This document shows, piece after piece, positions 25,820-34,963 of a DNA stretch of 45,708 nt. This DNA is from Nostoc sp. CHAB 5834 (GTDB taxonomy: Bacteria; Cyanobacteriota; Cyanobacteriia; Cyanobacteriales; Nostocaceae), in the NCBI GenBank assembly GCA_020829485.1, contig JAIVFU010000012.1:1-45708 (forward strand), read 5' to 3'. Each line of letters opens with the position of its first letter. Positions within the stretch are counted from its first letter, which is position 1. The translations under genes were made by a program, and so were the position numbers. The notes under the pieces were generated by a model. The model had not been told where the DNA came from. It saw nothing but the letters and a program-made list of their open reading frames with translations, and ran no database searches.

Positions 25820-26896
25820 TCACGCCAATGCTGAAGCTTGGGGTTTGGCAAAAATCATTCTTCCTGCTGTAGTTTGCAAAGCGCTGGTAACTACTACTCG
25901 CAGTTCACCACCCACATAAGGGCTGCCTTCTTCAACAACTACCATTGTGCCGTCATCTAAGTAGCCAATACCTTGACTGGGCTCTTTGCCTTCCTTGAGA
26001 ATTTTCAAATCAAGGTTGTCGCCAGGTAAATAACTGGGACGGACAGCATTCACTAAATCATTCACATTTAAAACAGGTACTTTCTGGACGCTAGCGACTT
26101 TAGACAAGTTGTAGTCGTTGGTTAACAATGTACCGCTAATTTCTTGGGCAAAGCGCACTAACTTAGCATCCACTGTGGGAATATCTTCGTAGTCAATTGT
26201 ATTAATCACGATGCGATCAGGATATTCTTCTTTAATACGGTTGAGAATTTCTAGTCCTCGTCTTCCCCGCACTCGCTTTTGGTCTTTGCTAGCATCTGCT
26301 ACTTGTTGGAGTTCTTGCAAGACAAACTGCGGTACAAGAATTTGCCCTTCCAAAAACCCTGTTTCTAGTAACGCTTCAATGCGACCATCAATAATGCAAC
26401 TGGTGTCTAAAACTTTCGTATTGGCTGGTTTTAGCGTTCCTTCCACAACCATCGATTCGACGGTGTTGGGATTAATGAACCGCAATAAGCCTCGCCCGTG
26501 GGTGTCTGCCAAATTCATGCCAGTGACGGAGAGGATAATACTGCCGACAACTGCCACTAATGGCTTAATAAATCCAAAATCTGCCGGGATGGGTAGCAAA
26601 AATAGTGGTGCTAGCATCAGGTTAGCTAGTAATAGCCCAATCACTAAGCCGATCGCACGAGTTAAGATCACTTCCAGAGGCATTTCTTTGATTTGTGATT
26701 CTAGGCGACGATATGTCGTCTGGAAACTCAGCCCGATCGCACCACCAATAATAGCGGCAAAGACGGCAACAACTAACCGTAAAGCTTCAAGATTTGTTAC
26801 CTGATCTAGCGTGCCATTGGGTAGCAGTTCAATGCTGTAGAACCCTATTCCCGACGCTGCTAGGATAAATGAAAAAATAATAATGGCGTCAAGCAT
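25820..26896 (-). CDS. PIN/TRAM domain membrane protein (YacL-like)
   Basis: From ATG 26896 the protein has 358 residues (MLDAIIIFSFILAASGIGFY); a TTG at 26917 adds seven. Four hydrophobic segments occupy about the first 140 residues. A PIN domain follows (TKVLDTSCIIDGRIEALLET, with later DAKLVRFAQ and LLTNDYNLSKVA acidic residues), then a C-terminal TRAM domain (EPSQGIGYLDDGTMVVVEEG). This is the build of Bacillus YacL and its cyanobacterial homologues. The PIN fold suggests RNase activity and TRAM suggests RNA binding, with the protein fixed at the membrane. The precise substrate is unknown. Conserved single-copy gene, no operon partner visible. Confidence 0.88.
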   Translation of the reverse strand: MLDAIIIFSFILAASGIGFYSIELLPNGTLDQVTNLEALRLVVAVFAAIIGGAIGLSFQTTYRRLESQIKEMPLEVILTRAIGLVIGLLLANLMLAPLFLLPIPADFGFIKPLVAVVGSIILSVTGMNLADTHGRGLLRFINPNTVESMVVEGTLKPANTKVLDTSCIIDGRIEALLETGFLEGQILVPQFVLQELQQVADASKDQKRVRGRRGLEILNRIKEEYPDRIVINTIDYEDIPTVDAKLVRFAQEISGTLLTNDYNLSKVASVQKVPVLNVNDLVNAVRPSYLPGDNLDLKILKEGKEPSQGIGYLDDGTMVVVEEGSPYVGGELRVVVTSALQTTAGRMIFAKPQASALA

Positions 26897-27429
26897 GGCT
26901 GTCTTGTTTTCCTGCAACTGTGTTAACCGATAAAGTTAAGTATTTTTTATTTCATCGGTAAGATAAACTCATCAATATTGACTTACACTAAGGGTTTAGT
27001 AGGGCAATATCTGCAATTATTATAACCAAAGGCTTTTATCTTCATATTTTTCATTGTTTCGTTGTAAAACGACAAAAACTTGTAAAGAAACTACTTATTT
27101 TGCAAAAATTCAGAATCCAGAATCCAGAAGTCAGAATTAAGAAGACTTTAATACTCAAACTTAATAATTTTAATAAAATCAAGAAATTATTGAACGCTTG
27201 ATTTTACAATTATTCTGGCTCCTGGCTCCTGGCTCCTGAATTCTTATCTCATTTTCATTGTCTCTAAGCTGATGCGCGTCTAAACTATATAAACACTTTT
27301 GATGTCGTTAACTGTTGACTGTTGACTGTTGACGGGTTTTCAGTCATCAGTCATCAGTCATCAGTCATCAGTCATCTTAAATGCGTAACAGCTTAATTCG
27401 CAGTTGGCTAAACTTAATCTTTTCTCAAA
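26897..27429. other. Repeat-rich spacer between PIN/TRAM and hemW
   Basis: This spacer of about 530 bases between divergent genes contains CAGAATC/CAGAAGT-type units (27110-27135). Their partial complement CTCCTGG is in triplicate (27222-27240), and a composite repeat lies at 27268-27376. The region nearest the PIN/TRAM start is plain A/T-rich DNA that should hold its promoter. No open frame here looks real. Confidence 0.55.
27268..27376. repeat. Composite repeat: 41-bp unit plus ACTGTTG and GTCATCA heptamers
   Basis: A diverged copy of the 41-bp unit (GCTGATGCGCGTCTAAAC...) is followed by ACTGTTG heptamers (27309-27333) and GTCATCA heptamers (27343-27376). The same order, unit then heptamers, occurs at 38095-38190 and inverted at 32608-32717. 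Confidence 0.7.
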
Positions 27430-28611
27430 ATGAGTCAAAAATTTAGTATTTCTGAAATTGCCAGTTCTGCGTATGTGCATATTCCTTTTTGCAGACGGCG
27501 GTGTTTTTATTGTGATTTCCCGGTGTCTGTTGTGGGCGATCGCTTGCGGGGTGAAACATCTGGTACTATCTCCCATTATGTTGAGGTGCTATGTCAAGAA
27601 ATCGGCATTACACCAGTATTTGGTCAACCCTTGAAGACAATTTTCTTCGGTGGTGGTACTCCTTCGCTGCTATCAATAGAGCAGTTACAACGGATAGTAA
27701 CAGAGCTAGAGAAGCATTTTGGTATTGCGTCTGGGGCAGAAATTTCGATGGAAATTGACCCAGCCACATTTGATTTAGCCCATATAGCAGGCTATCGCAA
27801 TGTAGGCGTGAACCGGGTAAGTTTAGGTGTACAAGCCTTTCAAGCAGAATTATTGCAGAGGGCGGGGCGATCGCACTCAGTTGAAGATATCTTTGCAGCT
27901 GTGGAACTAATCCACCAAGTCGAGATTCCCGAATTTAGCTTAGACTTAATTTCTGGGTTGCCGCATCAGTCTTTGGATCAATGGCAAGATTCTCTTTTAA
28001 AAGCGGTAGCGATCGCACCCACTCACATTTCCATCTACGATCTTACCATCGAACCAGGTACAGCCTTTGGGCGTTATTACAAACCTGGTGATACTCCAAT
28101 GCCTACGGATGAAGCCACAGTCGAAATGTACCAGATGGGGCAGCAAATTTTGACTGGTGCAGGTTATGAGCATTATGAAATTTCTAATTATGCTCAACCT
28201 GGTCATCAGTGTCGGCATAATCGAGTGTATTGGGAAAACCGCCCTTACTATGGTTTTGGTATGGGTGCGGCAAGTTATGTTGACGGGAAACGCTTCACTC
28301 GTCCGCGCAAAACTGGGGAGTATTACCAGTGGGTAGAAGCTGGCGGTGTGATTGATTGTGATGTGACTCCCCCAAAGGAAGTATTGTTAGAAACGTTAAT
28401 GTTGGGATTGCGTTTGGCGGAGGGTGTGAGTTTGGCGGCGTTGGCACAGGTGTTTGGTGAAGAGAAGGTGGAGGAAATTTGCAGGTGTTTACAAGAGTAT
28501 TTTGATCGAGGTTGGGTGGAAGTTGCAGGGGGAAGGTTGCGTTTGATTGATCCCCAAGGGTTTTTGTTTTCTAATGTGGTGTTGGCGGAGTTGTTTGAGA
28601 AGTTGGGGTGA
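27430..28611 (+). CDS. hemW: HemW-like radical SAM protein
   Basis: The 393-residue protein starts at ATG 27430. The radical-SAM cluster motif is CxxxCxxC (C21, C25, C28) within AYVHIPFCRRRCFYCDF, followed by the SAM-binding IFFGGGTPSLL and the glycine-rich EISMEIDPATFD. The C-terminal HemW region (HQCRHNRVYWENRPYYGFGM) is present. HemW was long annotated as oxygen-independent coproporphyrinogen oxidase but family work supports a haem chaperone role; I follow that. The N-terminal Cys typical of true HemN (CxxxCxxCxC) is lacking, in line with HemW. A GalU-like gene follows after 51 bases, with no known functional link. Confidence 0.88.
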   Translation: MSQKFSISEIASSAYVHIPFCRRRCFYCDFPVSVVGDRLRGETSGTISHYVEVLCQEIGITPVFGQPLKTIFFGGGTPSLLSIEQLQRIVTELEKHFGIASGAEISMEIDPATFDLAHIAGYRNVGVNRVSLGVQAFQAELLQRAGRSHSVEDIFAAVELIHQVEIPEFSLDLISGLPHQSLDQWQDSLLKAVAIAPTHISIYDLTIEPGTAFGRYYKPGDTPMPTDEATVEMYQMGQQILTGAGYEHYEISNYAQPGHQCRHNRVYWENRPYYGFGMGAASYVDGKRFTRPRKTGEYYQWVEAGGVIDCDVTPPKEVLLETLMLGLRLAEGVSLAALAQVFGEEKVEEICRCLQEYFDRGWVEVAGGRLRLIDPQGFLFSNVVLAELFEKLG

Positions 28612-28662
28612 TCAAGAGGCAGGGGGCAGGGGAGATTTTAAGGTGATGAGAATTGAGGATTT

Positions 28663-29550
28663 ATGCAGAAAAATAAAGTTAGAAAAGCTGTGATTCCGGT
28701 AGCTGGTTTTGGGACTCGGTTGTTTCCAGCTACTAAAGTTGTGAAAAAAGAACTTTTCCCGATTATTGATCGAGATGGTCGGGCAAAACCTGTGATTATC
28801 GCAATTATTGAAGAGGCAATTAGTGCTGGAATTACAGAAGTCGGGATTGTGGTACAGCCGCAGGATCGAGAAATATTTGAAGATTTATTGAAAAACCCAC
28901 CTAAAAAAGAACTTTTAGATAAGCTTTCACCGCAAAATCAAGAATATAGCCGATATCTCGAAGATTTAGGTAGCAAAATTACGTTTTTATTGCAAGAGGA
29001 GCAATTAGGTTATGGTCATGCAGTATTTTGTGCCAAAGATTGGGTGCAAGACGAGGCGTTTTTGCTAATGTTGGGCGACCACATTTATGCATCTGATATT
29101 GAAAAATCTTGTGCTAGTCAACTTTTAGATGTTTATAAACAAGTTAATCAAAGCGTTGTTAGCTTAACTACAACGCCAGCAGAAAAACTTCATACATCTG
29201 GTTGTGTAACTGGAGTTTGGCAAGACTTAAACTCGATTTTAGAAGTTACACAACTCTATGAAAAACCTACCATTGAGTTTGCACAACAACATTTGCGCGT
29301 ACAGGGAATGGCAGAAAATGAGTTTTTATGTATATTTGGTTTGTATTTACTAACGCCGAAAATCTTTGACTTTTTAGCAGAACACATCAACCAAAATTTC
29401 CGAGAACGAGGCGAATTTCAGTTAACATCTTGTCTTGATAGATTATGTCAGGAAGAGGGAATGAGAGGATATGTTGTTAAAGGCAAGTGTTTTGATACAG
29501 GTTTGCCAGATGCTTATCGTCAGACAATGATTGATTTTAGGAAATTATAA
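28663..29550 (+). CDS. galU: UTP-glucose-1-phosphate uridylyltransferase-like nucleotidyltransferase
   Basis: The 295-residue protein starts at ATG 28663, preceded by GAGG at good spacing. The nucleotide-binding signature AVIPVAGFGTRLFPATKVVK and the lysine block ELFPIIDRDGRAKPVI match GalU-type enzymes, as do EEQLGYGHAVFCAKDW and LLMLGDHIYASD (metal-binding Asp). The C-terminus GYVVKGKCFDTGLPDAYRQT fits too. It should make UDP-glucose from UTP and glucose-1-phosphate for glycolipid and polysaccharide synthesis. GLPDAYRQT replaces the more usual GNKLGY in the family, so another sugar nucleotide is possible. It may be cotranscribed with hemW. Confidence 0.85.
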   Translation: MQKNKVRKAVIPVAGFGTRLFPATKVVKKELFPIIDRDGRAKPVIIAIIEEAISAGITEVGIVVQPQDREIFEDLLKNPPKKELLDKLSPQNQEYSRYLEDLGSKITFLLQEEQLGYGHAVFCAKDWVQDEAFLLMLGDHIYASDIEKSCASQLLDVYKQVNQSVVSLTTTPAEKLHTSGCVTGVWQDLNSILEVTQLYEKPTIEFAQQHLRVQGMAENEFLCIFGLYLLTPKIFDFLAEHINQNFRERGEFQLTSCLDRLCQEEGMRGYVVKGKCFDTGLPDAYRQTMIDFRKL

Positions 29551-29740
29551 ATTAATCTCAGTTCAGTTCATTTCTCTGGGAGCATCTCAACTTTTTGATA
29601 TGGCTCAAACAGACGGTATTAGTTTGCCCCTGGTGACAGCCTCCTGTTTTTTTCTTAAAGCAGTTTTCAAGTAGATGAGGTACAAAATGCAGGACTCAAA
29701 ATTAGACACAAAGAGTTTCTACTTCCTTCCTACTCCTTCC

Positions 29741-31138
29741 TTAAAAAACTACCTCAAAACTAGCGGTAGTTAGAGCCGGAAAGGAGGTAGCACCCAATTG
29801 TGCAAATTTACCGCCGGAATTAATCTCAGCAAAATTATCTGCCGATCCATTGGGGTTATAAAAGAGACTACCATTTGCGGTATTATAAACAATCACCGCA
29901 CTACTAATTGCTGCTAAAGTATCGTCTGTTACGGTGGCAAAGTCTGCGTAATTTAATTCAGTTGGGAAGAATGAGTTACTTAGAGCGGTAAAGGTATGTT
30001 TAGATAGTTGGATCTTGTCTTGCTTATGATTGAAGTCACTAATAATATCAACTCCAAGTTCCTTAATATTAAACTTTGATCCTGTTGCAAATGCAAACTT
30101 ATCTGAACCAGCGCCTCCTTTTAGGAAGTCGTCTCCACTATCTCCCTGTAGGTAATCGTTGCCTTTATTCCCGATCAGAATATCTTTTCCACTACTGCCA
30201 AAAAGAATATCATCACCGTTGCCCCCCAGAAGGTTGTCGTCATCACTACCCCCATCTATTCTGTCTGCACCAGCTCCACCAAAAAGGATGTCAGAACCTG
30301 CCCCCCCATCAATGTAATGGTTGCCAATAACACCAGAAAGGGAAATACTGTCATCACCGTTCCCAGCAAAAATAACCTTATTGCCAGCCGAAATATTCCC
30401 CCAACTAAAGGTATCGTCTCCATTTGTCGTAGCAACATCAGTACTTATCACATTTCTGGCTCGAGCAACTGCCTCTTTTATGGCATCAGCAAGATTCTCA
30501 CTTTTGGAACCAAGAGTCAGTACACCACCTCGGCCAAGCTGGGTAACTAGTGTCTCGTAATCGACTGCAACATCACTCGTAGTTAGAAAAATTGGAATAA
30601 TGTTATTTGCTTCTAGCGCAGTTTTTACTTGTCCAATCTCTGGATAATCTTCATTAGGATCAATTACACCATCTCCATTATTGGCAATAGTATCACTTGG
30701 AAGAACTGCTGCACGATCGCCAGCAACATGATAGACAGCATCGGTGGCTATTATAACAACACGAAATGAACCTACTCTGTAACCGAGACTGCCACCGCTA
30801 TCTAAAGCTGCATACAAGAGTGCGTCTAATTGTGATTCGGCCCCATCATTGCCACCAAAAGCTGCAAAGTCAAAGATTTCGTCTTTAACTGTTGTTACAT
30901 TATTTGTCAAAGGGACTTCTGCTTGATATACATAGTCAGCGTAACCCCCAAATGGCGGAATTGGCTTATCCTTGAAAGAAGCAATACCAAATTTCAGGTC
31001 ATTACCATAGATCCTTGCTAACATCGGGTTGGTTAACCGATTTACCGTTCCAGGAAGTACGGCTTTTAGCTTGCCCAAATCGTCATCAGATGACGATGTT
31101 AAGTCTTTGAGCAGAACAATATCAGATATAAAAGTCAT
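29741..31138 (-). CDS. Integrin beta-like VWA domain fused to RTX calcium-binding repeats
   Basis: The 465-residue protein starts at ATG 31138 with a good AGAGGT ribosome site. Residues 4-228 resemble the integrin beta I-domain: DIVLLKDLTSSSDDDLGKLK keeps a D-x-T-x-S adhesion site (D12, T14, S16), then RVVIIATDAVYHVAGD and DYPEIGQVKTALEANNIIPI. Residues about 239-350 carry about eight RTX nonapeptides (GGAGSDILF, GGNGDDILF) that bind calcium in a beta-roll. The tail (SLFYNPNGSADNF) is usual for cyanobacterial RTX proteins. There is no N-terminal signal, consistent with type I secretion through the RTX part. It is probably an extracellular calcium-dependent adhesin; no secretion genes are nearby. 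Confidence 0.85.
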   Translation of the reverse strand: MTFISDIVLLKDLTSSSDDDLGKLKAVLPGTVNRLTNPMLARIYGNDLKFGIASFKDKPIPPFGGYADYVYQAEVPLTNNVTTVKDEIFDFAAFGGNDGAESQLDALLYAALDSGGSLGYRVGSFRVVIIATDAVYHVAGDRAAVLPSDTIANNGDGVIDPNEDYPEIGQVKTALEANNIIPIFLTTSDVAVDYETLVTQLGRGGVLTLGSKSENLADAIKEAVARARNVISTDVATTNGDDTFSWGNISAGNKVIFAGNGDDSISLSGVIGNHYIDGGAGSDILFGGAGADRIDGGSDDDNLLGGNGDDILFGSSGKDILIGNKGNDYLQGDSGDDFLKGGAGSDKFAFATGSKFNIKELGVDIISDFNHKQDKIQLSKHTFTALSNSFFPTELNYADFATVTDDTLAAISSAVIVYNTANGSLFYNPNGSADNFAEINSGGKFAQLGATSFPALTTASFEVVF

Positions 31139-31446
31139 AGTTTATACCTCTGACTATTTTAATTAATGGGTTGTATGGCAAAGTGCTTGAACACTATTTC
31201 AGCTTGATATTAGCAAGGTTAATTGATTTAAGATAGTACTTAAACTGAAGAAAATATAATCTCTTTCAATAAATATTTGCTTTGTGCTTACTCAGGCTTG
31301 ATTTCGTTTGTCTGGGGCTTGTTATTTATTCGTTGTACCCTACAACGTTATAATTGCAGATTTAACGAGAGAGAATGTCACAATATATGAGTTAAGCTAA
31401 AGTGCGTCAATGGGTCAGCAGTGAAGACAATGCTTTGGATTAGAGG
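31139..31446. other. Spacer between divergent genes, nothing recognised
   Basis: About 300 A/T-rich bases between the VWA-RTX gene and the THUMP methyltransferase. Apart from the ribosome site before ATG 31138 and a GAGG directly before ATG 31447, I see no repeat, RNA or clear promoter. Confidence 0.5.
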
Positions 31447-32571
31447 ATGAATCAGTATTTTGCAACGGTTGCTCGTGGATTAGAAACCCTTGCGGCTCAG
31501 GAGTTAGAGCAACTAAATGCTCATTCAGTGGAGCCTGGGTTTTGCGGTGTAGCCTTTGAGGGCGATCGCACCCTGCTTTATCGCGTCAACATCTGGGCTA
31601 GGCTGCCGTTCCGAATCTTGGTGAATATCCATGAGTTTCCATGCCTTGATGCCAAGGATCTCTATCGCGGCATCCAGAGTATCGATTGGCAAAAGTATCT
31701 CACGCCAGACATGACCCTGGCAGTGAATACCACAGGTAAAAACGATCGCCTCAACCACAGCCACTTCACATCTCTCCAGATCAAAAATGCGATCGTTGAT
31801 CAGCAGAAAGAAAATCTGGGCGAACGTTCAAATGTAGAGCTTCATGAACCAGATGTGCGGATCAATGTTCATATTGAACGCGATAGTTGTACCGTTAAAC
31901 TCGATAGTTCTGGAAATAGTCTGCACCGCCGAGGCTACCGTCCTGCGGTTGGAGCAGCCCCTCTAAAGGAATCTCTGGCTGCTGCTCTGATTCAACTTTC
32001 GGGCTGGCAACCAGACCAAATGTTCTACGATCCTCTCTGTGGATCTGGCACTTTACCTCTCGAAGCTAGCTTAAAGGCACTTAATATCGCACCAGGGTTG
32101 TTTCGTGAATCCTTTGGATTTGAAAATTGGCTCGATTTTGATTTATCCCTTTTAGAAAAGCTGCTCCAAGAAGCTAAGGACAGCCAGCTGGATACCCTTC
32201 CTGCACCTATTTGGGGAAGCGATCGCGATGAAAATATAATCGAGCAAGCGGTTAACAATGCTCAAAACTGTGGTGTTGATAACCATGTATGGTTTTCTCA
32301 AATGGAGCTTGCAGATGTTATCGCACCCGCAGACAGTGGGGTTTTATTCTGCAATCCACCCTATGGCGAACGGCTGGGGCGAGATAGCGATTTAGGGGCG
32401 TTCTATAAACTGTTGGGCGATGTATTGAAACAACGCTTCAAAGGCTGGACTGCCTTCGTCCTGAGTGGCAACAAGGAACTGTCTCAATCGATTGGACTAA
32501 AATCATCCCAGCGAATTGCGGTGTATAACGGAACGTTGCCCTGTCAGTTAATGAAATATGAACTGTACTAA
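31447..32571 (+). CDS. THUMP domain class I SAM-dependent RNA methyltransferase (RlmL/YcbY-type)
   Basis: The 374-residue protein starts at ATG 31447. The N-terminus (YFATVARGLETLAAQELEQL) and following region form a THUMP RNA-binding domain (about 1-160). The catalytic domain (about 165-374) has the SAM-binding YDPLCGSGTLPLEA and the N6/N2-guanine methyltransferase motif NPPYGERLG. The layout matches the N-terminal half of E. coli RlmL, which makes m2G2445 in 23S rRNA, and the stand-alone YpsC-type proteins. Substrate is therefore probably 23S rRNA, but not proven here. It faces no operon partner; a composite repeat follows the stop. Confidence 0.87.
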   Translation: MNQYFATVARGLETLAAQELEQLNAHSVEPGFCGVAFEGDRTLLYRVNIWARLPFRILVNIHEFPCLDAKDLYRGIQSIDWQKYLTPDMTLAVNTTGKNDRLNHSHFTSLQIKNAIVDQQKENLGERSNVELHEPDVRINVHIERDSCTVKLDSSGNSLHRRGYRPAVGAAPLKESLAAALIQLSGWQPDQMFYDPLCGSGTLPLEASLKALNIAPGLFRESFGFENWLDFDLSLLEKLLQEAKDSQLDTLPAPIWGSDRDENIIEQAVNNAQNCGVDNHVWFSQMELADVIAPADSGVLFCNPPYGERLGRDSDLGAFYKLLGDVLKQRFKGWTAFVLSGNKELSQSIGLKSSQRIAVYNGTLPCQLMKYELY

Positions 32572-32607
32572 GATAAGCTGTTACGCAAATAACATTGTAC
32601 ATTTACC

Positions 32608-32717
32608 TGATGACTGTTGACTGTTGACTGTTGACTGTTGACTGATGACCGATAACCGATAACCGTCAACCGTCAACGATTATAAAGAATGTTTATATAA
32701 TTTAGAGGCATATCAGC
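32608..32717. repeat. Composite repeat, inverted: ACTGTTG heptamers plus 41-bp unit
   Basis: ACTGTTG heptamers (32611-32643) grade into ACCGATA and CCGTCAA units (32648-32676). Next comes the 41-bp unit at 32677-32717, which read inversely differs from 38095-38135 at one base. Confidence 0.78.
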
Positions 32718-32841
32718 TTAGAACCGAGCAGATTTTGCAATTTACATGAAGGCGATCGCTCTTAACCCAAAATCGGATGCAAAGACAGCGTAGTTTACCG
32801 TCGTAGGCATTGCATTTACTATTTCAAATTTGACAATTGTA

Positions 32842-32959
32842 TAGGACTTACGCAATAACTCTCTGAAACTCTCATTCCTTTGTGTCCTACCCTGCGGGAA
32901 GCCACTTCGTGTCTATGCGCCTTTGCGGTTCGTTTTTCCATTATTTTGCGTAAGTCCTG
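32842..32959. mobile_element. MITE-like element with 13-bp perfect TIRs
   Basis: AGGACTTACGCAA (32843-32855) and TTGCGTAAGTCCT (32946-32958) are perfect inverted repeats about 90 bases apart. TTGTA lies at both outer edges (32837-32841 and 32960-32964), a possible 5-bp target duplication. Its right end encodes the last residues and stop of the flavoprotein gene. Deleting the element and one TTGTA gives RNYNCQI and a stop, a plausible original C-terminus. Confidence 0.75.
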
Positions 32960-34566
32960 TTGTAATTCCTCAAAATACTTAAAGCCACCGCCTCCGCCAC
33001 CTTAACACCATCAATACCCGCCGAGAGGATTCCTCCTGCGTATCCTGCGCCTTCACCAGCCGGATAAAGTCCGACTGTATTTAAACTCTGATAATCTTCT
33101 TTGCGTTTAATCCGAATCGGTGATGAAGTGCGGGTTTCTACCCCAGTCAACACGGCATCATCCATCGCAAATCCTTTAATTTGTTTGTCAAAAGCGGGAA
33201 GTGCTTCACGGATGGCTGCGATCGCATAATCTGGTAAACTCTGACTCAAATCACCCAAATGTACCCCTGGTGTATAAGACGGCTTAACTGTGCCCAATGC
33301 TGTAGAAGGGCGATGGTTGAGAAAGTCTCCCACCAACTGCCCTGGAGCTTCATAAGTTCCACCACCCAATTCAAATGCTCGTTCTTCCAAGCGCCGTTGG
33401 AAGTCAATTCCCGCTAAGGCGTTGCCCGGATAATCTTCGGGAGTGATACCCACAACGATCGCACTATTGGCATTGCGCTCATTGCGAGAGTATTGGCTCA
33501 TTCCATTGGTGACAAGTCGCCCCGGCTCTGATGCGGCTGCAACCACTAAGCCCCCCGGACACATACAAAAACTATAGACGGAGCGACCATTTTGGCAGTG
33601 GTGAACCAGTTTGTAATCGGCAGCACCTAAAAGTTTATGACCAGCTTGAGCGCCGAAACGGCATTGGTCGATGAGAGTCTGGGGATGTTCGACCCGAAAG
33701 CCGATGGAAAAAGGTTTTGGCTCTATGTAAACTCCACGATCAAATAGCATTTGGAAGGTATCACGGGCGCTATGACCTACTGCCAAAACCACATGATCGC
33801 TGGCGATATATTCCCCACTGGCGAGGGTAACTCCCCGCACCTGTCCATTTTCGATGTTGATATCTTCCACCCGACTTTGAAAGCGAATTTCACCGCCGAG
33901 GGATTCGATTTTGGCACGCATACTTTGGACGATTCCCACCAGTTTGAAGGTGCCGATATGCGGTTTGTTGATATAAAGAATTTCCGGTGAGGCTCCCGCA
34001 TTGACGAGTTCGGTTAGTACCTTGCGTCCATAATGTTGAGGATCTTTGACTTGACTGTAGAGTTTGCCATCGGAGAATGTACCCGCCCCACCTTCGCCAA
34101 ACTGGGCATTGGATTCTGGGTTGAAGTCTGATTTTTTCTTCCAAAAGCCAAAGGTATCAGCAGTGCGATCGCGGACTTTTTTCCCACGTTCTAAAATGAT
34201 TGGACAAAAGCCCATTTGTGCGAGCATCAAACCCGCAAATAAGCCACAAGGCCCAGTACCAATCACGATGGGGCGAATCGCCAAATTGCTCGGTGCTTGC
34301 GCTACTGGGCGATAACTCATGTCTGGCGTGACCATTACATGAGGATCTTTTTTCAGACGCTTGAGTAGATGAGTTTCCTGAGTCGTTTCTACATCCAGAA
34401 TATAAACAAGGGTAATCTCTCCTTTCTTACGGGCATCGTAGCTACGCTTGAAGATGGAATAGCTGATCAAATCTTCGTCCGTGATTTGCAGCTTTTTGAG
34501 GATGGCAGTCTTGATCTCATCTTCAGGATGATCAAGCGGGAGCTTTACTTCTGTTAGTCGTAACAT
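32941..34566 (-). CDS. FAD-dependent oxidoreductase (COG2509 type)
   Basis: The 541-residue protein starts at ATG 34566. About 90 residues of N-terminal domain (MLRLTEVKLPLDHPEDEIKT) precede a Rossmann FAD-binding region (RPIVIGTGPCGLFAGLMLAQ at about 98). Then come FGEGGAGTFSDGKL, YSFCMCPGGLVVAAASEPGR and a C-terminal FAD motif LYPAGEGAGYAGGILSAGID. This matches the uncharacterised NAD(P)/FAD dehydrogenase family COG2509, widespread in bacteria, with unknown substrate. It is full length except that the final RTYAK and stop are read from the terminal inverted repeat of a MITE-like element. No operon partner is visible. Confidence 0.85.
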   Translation of the reverse strand: MLRLTEVKLPLDHPEDEIKTAILKKLQITDEDLISYSIFKRSYDARKKGEITLVYILDVETTQETHLLKRLKKDPHVMVTPDMSYRPVAQAPSNLAIRPIVIGTGPCGLFAGLMLAQMGFCPIILERGKKVRDRTADTFGFWKKKSDFNPESNAQFGEGGAGTFSDGKLYSQVKDPQHYGRKVLTELVNAGASPEILYINKPHIGTFKLVGIVQSMRAKIESLGGEIRFQSRVEDINIENGQVRGVTLASGEYIASDHVVLAVGHSARDTFQMLFDRGVYIEPKPFSIGFRVEHPQTLIDQCRFGAQAGHKLLGAADYKLVHHCQNGRSVYSFCMCPGGLVVAAASEPGRLVTNGMSQYSRNERNANSAIVVGITPEDYPGNALAGIDFQRRLEERAFELGGGTYEAPGQLVGDFLNHRPSTALGTVKPSYTPGVHLGDLSQSLPDYAIAAIREALPAFDKQIKGFAMDDAVLTGVETRTSSPIRIKRKEDYQSLNTVGLYPAGEGAGYAGGILSAGIDGVKVAEAVALSILRNYNRTYAK

Positions 34567-34769
34567 GGCGAGGAGAAATTCATACTGTCTATCAAAATCT
34601 TAATCAAAATCACTGTGGCGCGGCTGATTTTCGTGGCTCAACTTAGAACTTGCACCAGTCCCTACCACAATAAAATTTCTTGCATCATTTTAGCTGTGTC
34701 GCACTACTACAAGACTACCGAGATTTTTTCAGAAATCAAATATGATTCCTATAGCTAAAGTCTATCTAT

Positions 34770-34863
34770 TAGACATCTGGTGAAAATGAATTGTTTTGAC
34801 GTTGCAATGCAACGTCAAGACAAGGGTTTCAGGTAACGCATAATTAATTTCTGGAGATGTCTA
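34770..34863. mobile_element. 94-bp palindromic element (TAGACATCT ends)
   Basis: TAGACATCT (34770-34778) and AGATGTCTA (34855-34863) are perfect inverted ends. The centre holds TTGACGTTGCA A TGCAACGTCAA (34796-34818), a perfect 11-bp stem. It has MITE/REP form with no coding potential. It lies in the 397-base spacer between the flavoprotein and LD-carboxypeptidase genes, which otherwise has only the next repeat and plain A/T-rich sequence. Confidence 0.7.
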
Positions 34864-34883
34864 TTGAAGACTGAGTAGGGTTT

Positions 34884-34937
34884 GTAGTCCACTTGAGTGG
34901 ACTTGCGCTATTAGCCTGAGAATTTATTCTCTGGCGG
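34884..34937. repeat. Palindromic repeat (GTAGTC / CTATTAG / GCGG family)
   Basis: GTAGTCCACTTGAGTGGACT, then TTGCGCTATTAG and CCTGAGAATTTATTCTCTGG, ending GCGG. Same order of palindromes as at 24950-25015 and, inverted, at the window's right end. Confidence 0.65.
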
Positions 34938-34963
34938 TTGTAGGGATTGGTGCAAAATATAAC

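Noticed and set aside
34369..34557. Plus-strand frames opposite the flavoprotein gene
   Set aside because: Shadow frames of a long, motif-complete coding sequence.
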